Source of the DNA: Paenibacillus woosongensis | GTDB taxonomy: Bacteria > Bacillota > Bacilli > Paenibacillales > Paenibacillaceae | Assembly (NCBI RefSeq): GCF_009725165.1 | Contig: NZ_WNZW01000002.1 | Span: forward strand, 806,001-870,000 | DNA: 64,000 nucleotides | Direction: 5' to 3' | In this document: positions 59,477 through 64,000 of the stretch, piece after piece | Layout: every line of letters begins with the position of its first letter | How positions within the stretch are numbered: the stretch's first letter is position 1 | Program-made: the position numbers and the translations under genes | Notes under the pieces: generated by a model | What the model saw: only the letters and a program-made list of their open reading frames with translations | Databases searched by the model: none | What the model was told of the DNA's origin: nothing

Positions 59477-60205
59477 TCAATTCTGCGGCTGCCAAGCCGA
59501 TGGTTGAGCAAGCAATCGCTTCAAATATACAGCTACCTGCTCAATATGCTCGTGCAGATAAAAATGCCCTCCAGGGAACTGCTGCTGCCAAAACTCCCCC
59601 TCACAGTAACGTCCCCATCCCTCCATCTCCATTAAATCGACAAGGGTATCCTCCATACCATTGAGCACACAAATACTTGTATGCAGCTTAGGCCTTCCGG
59701 CCTCCAGTCGGTACGTCTCCACCAGCTTGAAATCGGAACGGGCAATCGGCATAAAATATTCGGCAAAAGACGGATCTTCCAGCAATTCTGGAGGCGTCCC
59801 GCCCATGGAAGCGAGCTCCTGGCGAAATTCCGTGTCAGGCATTAAATGACGCTTGTTTCGCAAGTGCAGGTGGGGCGGATTTTTACCGGATAGAATCAAT
59901 ATAGTGGGCCCCGGCAGCTGGGCCTGCTGTAGCGCATAAGCAAGCTCGTAAGCGACCAGCGCCCCGAGGCTATGCCCGAATAGGACGTACGGAATGCGAT
60001 CAGCCAGCTGTGGCTTCAGCATATGGATTAGATCTGCCACAGTCTCGTCCATATTTTCATATAAAGGCTCGTTCGATCTGATTCCGCGACCTGCATACTC
60101 AAGAGGAACCAGCTTAAGACTTGAATCAAAACGACTGCTCCAGCGTAAATAAGATGACGCACTGCCTCCGGCATGCGCAAGGCAGATCAATTTTCCGATA
60201 GACAT
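59477..60205 (-). CDS. Type II thioesterase, SrfAD-like
   Basis: A 242-residue alpha/beta hydrolase of the family that clears mis-primed carrier proteins in non-ribosomal peptide or polyketide synthesis. LICLAHAGGSASSY opens the fold. The nucleophile serine is in FGHSLGALVA, and the catalytic histidine in PGGHFYLHEH. GGAAGGAG precedes the ATG. No synthetase, carrier protein or phosphopantetheinyl transferase gene is in the window, so its partner must be elsewhere. It is transcribed alone, convergent with nothing related. Confidence 0.88.
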   Translation of the reverse strand: MSIGKLICLAHAGGSASSYLRWSSRFDSSLKLVPLEYAGRGIRSNEPLYENMDETVADLIHMLKPQLADRIPYVLFGHSLGALVAYELAYALQQAQLPGPTILILSGKNPPHLHLRNKRHLMPDTEFRQELASMGGTPPELLEDPSFAEYFMPIARSDFKLVETYRLEAGRPKLHTSICVLNGMEDTLVDLMEMEGWGRYCEGEFWQQQFPGGHFYLHEHIEQVAVYLKRLLAQPSAWQPQN

Positions 60206-60382
60206 ACGTACTCCTTCCTCTTCCGATCCTGGGAAACACTCCGGGATAACCTATAATTTTCCTTTTATAGATTTATTATACTTCAACCTTACCAAAGAGT
60301 GATAGAGCAATCCCCATTAGACATTAATTGTACTTCCCGATATGATGAAAGTGTGTAATGTTCATAGCACGGGAGTGAGAGC

Positions 60383-61207
60383 ATGAAATCTTTCTATCAG
60401 AATTGGATACTGGATTACGAATTGCCGCTAGTTATCCACCACGGGCATAACCTGACGTTCTACGCACATTATCATTCTGAGATTGAATTCATCTATGTCG
60501 AGTCGGGAAGTATCCTTGTCGGAGTCAATGAGGAAAAGCGTCTGCTCACGCAAGGCGATATGGTCATTTGCTGCAATAACGACATTCATTATTTTGAGAG
60601 CAAAGAAGACTCGCAGGTTATCATTCTCATATTTAAGCCGGAAATGATCAGCCTATCCGTGAACTGGCCAAATGATTTCAGCTTTGTTTCCCCTTTTATG
60701 CCGGGGGGAGACCCTGCATTCAAGCATATCAGGCAGCTGTTGTACGACATTATGGAGGAAAAAGAAAACGCCAAACCGGGTCATCAAATGTTCATCAAAG
60801 CCCGTCTGCTCGAATTATGCGGAACGCTGCAGAGAGTCTGGCCGTCCCACAGGCTGAGCCGCAGTTCACGAAGCAAGCTCGAATCGAAGCGGGCGAGAAT
60901 CCAGCAAATTTTGTCGTTCATTGAAGAAAATTATCAGGATGATTTATCCGTGCAATTGATCTCGACCCATTTTCAAATGGAGCCGTCTTATTTTTGCCGC
61001 ACGTTCAAAAGCGCTGTGGGTATTAATTTTCGGACCTACTTAAATACGATCCGCGTGCTCAAGGCGGAACACAAGCTGATCAGCAGCGATGCCAGCATTA
61101 TGGATATTGCGCTGGAATGCGGCTTTAACAGCATCCGTACGTTCAATCGGGTATATAAAGAACTGAAGGGATGCGTCCCTTCCAGCTCGCGTGACGGTGT
61201 TTCTTAA
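60383..61207 (+). CDS. AraC-family transcriptional regulator
   Basis: A 274-residue regulator. The N-terminal cupin (HHGHNLTFYAHYHSEIEFIY) is followed by a C-terminal AraC domain (SVQLISTHFQMEPSYFCRTF, then IMDIALECGFNSIRTFNRVY). GGGAG precedes the ATG. It lies upstream of, and in the same direction as, the oxidoreductase-ThuA cluster. A strong terminator separates them, so it may regulate those genes without being co-transcribed. Confidence 0.9.
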   Translation: MKSFYQNWILDYELPLVIHHGHNLTFYAHYHSEIEFIYVESGSILVGVNEEKRLLTQGDMVICCNNDIHYFESKEDSQVIILIFKPEMISLSVNWPNDFSFVSPFMPGGDPAFKHIRQLLYDIMEEKENAKPGHQMFIKARLLELCGTLQRVWPSHRLSRSSRSKLESKRARIQQILSFIEENYQDDLSVQLISTHFQMEPSYFCRTFKSAVGINFRTYLNTIRVLKAEHKLISSDASIMDIALECGFNSIRTFNRVYKELKGCVPSSSRDGVS

Positions 61208-61248
61208 TGTGCCGCACTGCCTGTTCATCAAATCTAATTTCAATCTGG

Positions 61249-61278
61249 AATGCACTTTATGTTTAAAGTGCATTTTTT
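61249..61278 (+). terminator. Rho-independent terminator after AraC gene
   Basis: AATGCACTTTA pairs with TAAAGTGCATT around TGTT, followed by TTTTG. Confidence 0.9.
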
Positions 61279-61369
61279 GTCTATGAATAAGCATAAACTG
61301 GCGAGAGATTCATCCGGGTAATTTCTATAATAATATTGAATTCAATTTTATTATCGATGGAGGGATACA

Positions 61370-62530
61370 ATGAAGCAGCTGCGCGTCGGAATGATTGGCT
61401 ACAAATTTATGGGAAAAGCACACAGCAACGCTTACCGGACTCTGCCGATGTTTTTTCCTGAGGCTATGAAGCCTGAAATGACCGCCCTGTGCGGAAGAAA
61501 CAAGGAAGCCGTAACCGAGGCTGCCGCACAATTAGGCTGGTCTGATGTCGTAACGGACTGGAAGGATCTGATCGCGCGTGACGACATTGACTTGATCGAT
61601 ATCAATGCCCCTAGCGATGTCCATAAAGAAATTGCGCTCGCTGCCGCCAAAGCCGGAAAGCATATTTTCTGCGAAAAACCGCTCGCGCTGACATTAAGCG
61701 ACGCCCGCGAGATGCTGCAGGCGGCGGAGGAAGCCAAAGTAGCCCATATGATCGGCTTCAACTATCGCTTTTCACCGGCGGTCAAGCTGGCCAAAAAGCT
61801 CGTAGAAAGCGGCAGGCTCGGCAAAATTTATCATTTCAGAGCCTGGTTCCTGCAGGATTGGGTCATGGACCCCGAATTCCCGCTTGTCTGGCGGCTGCAG
61901 AAGGAGATTGCTGGCTCGGGCTCGCATGGCGATCTTGGCGCCCATTTGATCGATCTGGCCCACTACTTGGTCGGAGACATTCATGAGGTCATTGGAATGA
62001 GCGAGACCTTCATTAAAGAACGCCCGATCGCCGAGGAGATGACGGGACTAAGCGCCAAGGGCAGCAAAGATGCTCCACGGGGACCGGTCACCGTCGACGA
62101 TGCAACGCTCTTCCTGGCGCGGTTCGCCAACGGCGCGCTCGGCAGCTTCGAAGCGACCCGCTTCGCGGCAGGACACCGGTCGACTAATTCCTTTGAAATT
62201 AACGGGAGCTTGGGCAGCGTAAAATTTGACTTTGAACGGATGAACGAGCTGGAAGTGTATTTTAACTCGGATGAAGAGGATGTCCAAGGCTTTCGGAGAG
62301 TGCTGGCTACGGATCCGGCTCATGAATATGCGGAAGCCTGGTGGCCGCCAGGACATACAATCGGCTTCGAGCATACGTTCATTCATGAAATATTGGAACT
62401 AACCAATGCTCTTCGGGAAGAGAGGCTGCCACAGCCGAATTTCCGTGACGGCGTGAAATGCCAGGCTGTCCTGGAGGCCGTAGAGCGCTCCATCGACGAG
62501 CGCCGCTGGGTCGAAATCTCGGAAATGTAA
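61370..62530 (+). CDS. Gfo/Idh/MocA-family NAD(P)-dependent oxidoreductase
   Basis: A 386-residue dehydrogenase with an N-terminal Rossmann domain (RVGMIGYKFMGKAHSNAYR). The conserved EKP is in HIFCEKPLALT, and a C-terminal alpha/beta domain contains the likely catalytic HxxxH-type segment (GDLGAHLIDLAHYLVG). GGAGGG precedes the ATG. It is the first of three closely spaced genes with a ThuA protein and a second member of the same family. Such sets oxidise sugar or inositol hydroxyls, often at C3. The substrate is not determined. Confidence 0.92.
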   Translation: MKQLRVGMIGYKFMGKAHSNAYRTLPMFFPEAMKPEMTALCGRNKEAVTEAAAQLGWSDVVTDWKDLIARDDIDLIDINAPSDVHKEIALAAAKAGKHIFCEKPLALTLSDAREMLQAAEEAKVAHMIGFNYRFSPAVKLAKKLVESGRLGKIYHFRAWFLQDWVMDPEFPLVWRLQKEIAGSGSHGDLGAHLIDLAHYLVGDIHEVIGMSETFIKERPIAEEMTGLSAKGSKDAPRGPVTVDDATLFLARFANGALGSFEATRFAAGHRSTNSFEINGSLGSVKFDFERMNELEVYFNSDEEDVQGFRRVLATDPAHEYAEAWWPPGHTIGFEHTFIHEILELTNALREERLPQPNFRDGVKCQAVLEAVERSIDERRWVEISEM

Positions 62531-62545
62531 AGGAGACAAAGAGAT

Positions 62546-63280
62546 ATGAAAAAGGCATTAATTGTCTGGGGCGGCTGGGACGGACACGAGCCGGAGCAAG
62601 TCGCAGCCATCTTCGCAAATATATTGCGAAACCATCAATTCGACGTGGAAGTTGCAGATACATTGGAAGCGTATGCAGATGCAGAGAAGCTGATGGGTCT
62701 TGATCTGATCGTGCCCGTCTGGACGATGGGGGAAATCCCGCAAGCATACGTCAACAACGTATCGGCAGCGGTTCAGAACGGTACTGGGCTCGCCGGGTGC
62801 CACGGCGGCATGTGCGACTCCTTCCGCCATAATGTAGACTGGCAGTTTATGACCGGAGGCCAATGGGTAGCCCACCCGGGTAATGACGGCATAGAATACA
62901 TGGTAGAAATCAAGCAATCCTCCAGCCCGCTTGTCGCCGGAATGGAAGACTTTAAGGTAGTGAGTGAGCAATACTACCTGCATGTGGACCCGGCAGTCGA
63001 GGTGCTGGCGACCACCCGTTTTCCCGTAGCCGACGGCCCTCACCGATTGAACAAAGCCGTCGATATGCCGGTTGTTTGGACGAAGCGCTGGGGAATCGGA
63101 CGCGTGTATTATAATTCCCTCGGACATCATGCAGATATCGTTGCGATGCCGGAGGTCACCGAGCTGATGACCCGTGGCCTCCTCTGGGCAGCGGAAGGCA
63201 AGCAGCTCGCTAAAGAGATGTATGGCAATCAGACGCTTAAGCAGCAAAATCACTATACCGGCATGGGCGATAGCCAATAA
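62546..63280 (+). CDS. ThuA-domain protein (trehalose-utilisation family)
   Basis: A 244-residue class I glutamine amidotransferase-like protein of the ThuA family. KKALIVWGGWDGHEPEQVA opens the fold, GLAGCHGGMCDSF holds the elbow cysteine region, and GRVYYNSLGHH closes it. AAAGGAG precedes the ATG, 15 bases after the oxidoreductase. In Rhizobiales ThuA with the oxidoreductase ThuB degrades trehalose-type disaccharides through 3-keto sugars. The pairing here suggests comparable keto-sugar chemistry. Confidence 0.92.
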   Translation: MKKALIVWGGWDGHEPEQVAAIFANILRNHQFDVEVADTLEAYADAEKLMGLDLIVPVWTMGEIPQAYVNNVSAAVQNGTGLAGCHGGMCDSFRHNVDWQFMTGGQWVAHPGNDGIEYMVEIKQSSSPLVAGMEDFKVVSEQYYLHVDPAVEVLATTRFPVADGPHRLNKAVDMPVVWTKRWGIGRVYYNSLGHHADIVAMPEVTELMTRGLLWAAEGKQLAKEMYGNQTLKQQNHYTGMGDSQ

Positions 63281-63313
63281 ACCGCCAGCTGCACATAAGA
63301 GGAGAGGCGTATC

Positions 63314-64000
63314 ATGGACAAAATGAAGGTTGGCATTATCGGCTGCGGGAAAATCAGCAGCATTTATATGGAGAACTGCAAGAAATTTAGCGTCCTAGAG
63401 CTTGCGGCCTGCGCTGATCTGGATGTAAGCCGTGCCCGGGAACAAGCGGAGAAATACGGCATTCCTCGCGCCTGTACTACGGACGAACTGCTCGCAGACC
63501 CGGATATCGACATCGTCATCAACCTGACGATTCCGGCCGTGCATGCCGAAGTAAGCCTTAAAGCACTGGAAGCCGGCAAACATGTGTATGTGGAAAAGCC
63601 GCTTACCGCTACGCTGGAGGAGGGCAGGCTCGTGCTGGATACAGCGAAGAGGCTCGGCCTCATCGTTGGCAGCGCCCCGGAGACCTTCCTCGGCGCGGGC
63701 ATTCAAACCGCTCTCAAATTGATCGAGGACGGCGTGATCGGCCGCCCGGTGTCGGCGACAGCCTTCATGATGAGCCGCGGGCACGAGTTCTGGCATCCGG
63801 ATCCAGAGTTTTACTATGCGCAAGGCGGGGGGCCAATGTTCGATATGGGGCCTTATTATTTGACCGCCCTGGTGCAATTGCTCGGCCCGATTCATTCCAT
63901 TGCCGGGATGACAGGCAAGGCCATGGAAGAGCGAATCATTACGAGCGACAAAAAATACGGCAAAACGATTCCAGTCAACATTCCCACCCATGTTGCCGGT
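63314..64000 (+). CDS. Gfo/Idh/MocA-family oxidoreductase, N-terminal part, cut by window edge
   Basis: 229 residues are visible. The Rossmann motif VGIIGCGKISSIYM and the EKP motif in HVYVEKPLTAT are present, followed by GGPMFDMGPYYLTALVQLLG of the catalytic domain. GGAGAGG precedes the ATG. It starts 33 bases after the ThuA gene and continues past the right edge. It is a distinct paralogue of the protein encoded at 61370-62530. Confidence 0.92.
   Translation, partial: MDKMKVGIIGCGKISSIYMENCKKFSVLELAACADLDVSRAREQAEKYGIPRACTTDELLADPDIDIVINLTIPAVHAEVSLKALEAGKHVYVEKPLTATLEEGRLVLDTAKRLGLIVGSAPETFLGAGIQTALKLIEDGVIGRPVSATAFMMSRGHEFWHPDPEFYYAQGGGPMFDMGPYYLTALVQLLGPIHSIAGMTGKAMEERIITSDKKYGKTIPVNIPTHVAG

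Overview
The window looks like a chromosomal segment of a Paenibacillus-type Gram-positive bacterium. The evidence is lipoproteins with classical lipoboxes, strong AGGAGG ribosome sites, CcpN and CcpA-type sites, YesM/YesN two-component systems and a GH52 beta-xylosidase. Most of it is a plant-polysaccharide utilisation region. No rRNA, tRNA, CRISPR array, phage or intact transposase gene was seen.

Layout. 1-12 kb: a xylo-oligosaccharide locus (GH43 enzyme, two permeases, binding lipoprotein, YesN/YesM pair, GH52 beta-xylosidase, divergent AraC regulator). 12.1-13.3 kb: a gene-free tract made of repeat elements. 13.3-24.4 kb: a beta-mannoside-type locus (polyol dehydrogenase, D-lyxose/D-mannose isomerase, GH2 beta-mannosidase, ABC importer, divergent YesM/YesN pair). 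24.5-31.1 kb: a third ABC importer, whose binding-protein gene is frameshifted, with a divergent YesN/YesM pair. 31.1-31.9 kb: a second repeat tract. 31.9-40 kb: arabinan/galactan breakdown (endo-arabinanase, galactokinase, GH35, GH42, AraC regulator). 40-47.2 kb: a fourth ABC importer plus YesN/YesM pair. 47.3-48.2 kb: decayed fragments of a sugar-nucleotide/glycosyltransferase gene pair. 48.4-53.4 kb: an ECF sigma/anti-sigma pair, divergent from a NEW3-domain membrane protein and an ABC-2 transporter. 53.4-54.3 kb: a third repeat tract. 54.3-56.5 kb: an orphan radical SAM enzyme and a secreted pectate lyase. 56.7-59.2 kb: a gluconeogenesis control cluster (ccpN, yqfL, glpX). 59.4-64 kb: an orphan type II thioesterase, an AraC regulator, and an oxidoreductase-ThuA-oxidoreductase cluster cut by the window edge.

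How the genes work together. Secreted or surface enzymes release oligosaccharides from xylan, arabinan, galactan and pectin. Each of four ABC importers has a binding lipoprotein and two permeases but no ATPase gene, so a shared MsmX-type ATPase elsewhere is inferred. Each importer is paired with its own YesM/YesN sensor-regulator, and intracellular glycosidases finish the breakdown. CcpA (cre) sites before several transcription units suggest glucose repression.

The least explained material is non-coding. A modular intergenic repeat occurs three times, each copy downstream of a gene end. It has a conserved 5' block of about 56 bp, a tract of variable length that is tandemly repeated to a different pattern in each copy, and a conserved core of 185-187 bp containing four inverted/direct units. 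There is also a pair of 125-bp palindromic elements, a 632-bp segment with 24-bp terminal inverted repeats, and a pectate lyase leader with three stacked Shine-Dalgarno motifs and no reading frame behind them.
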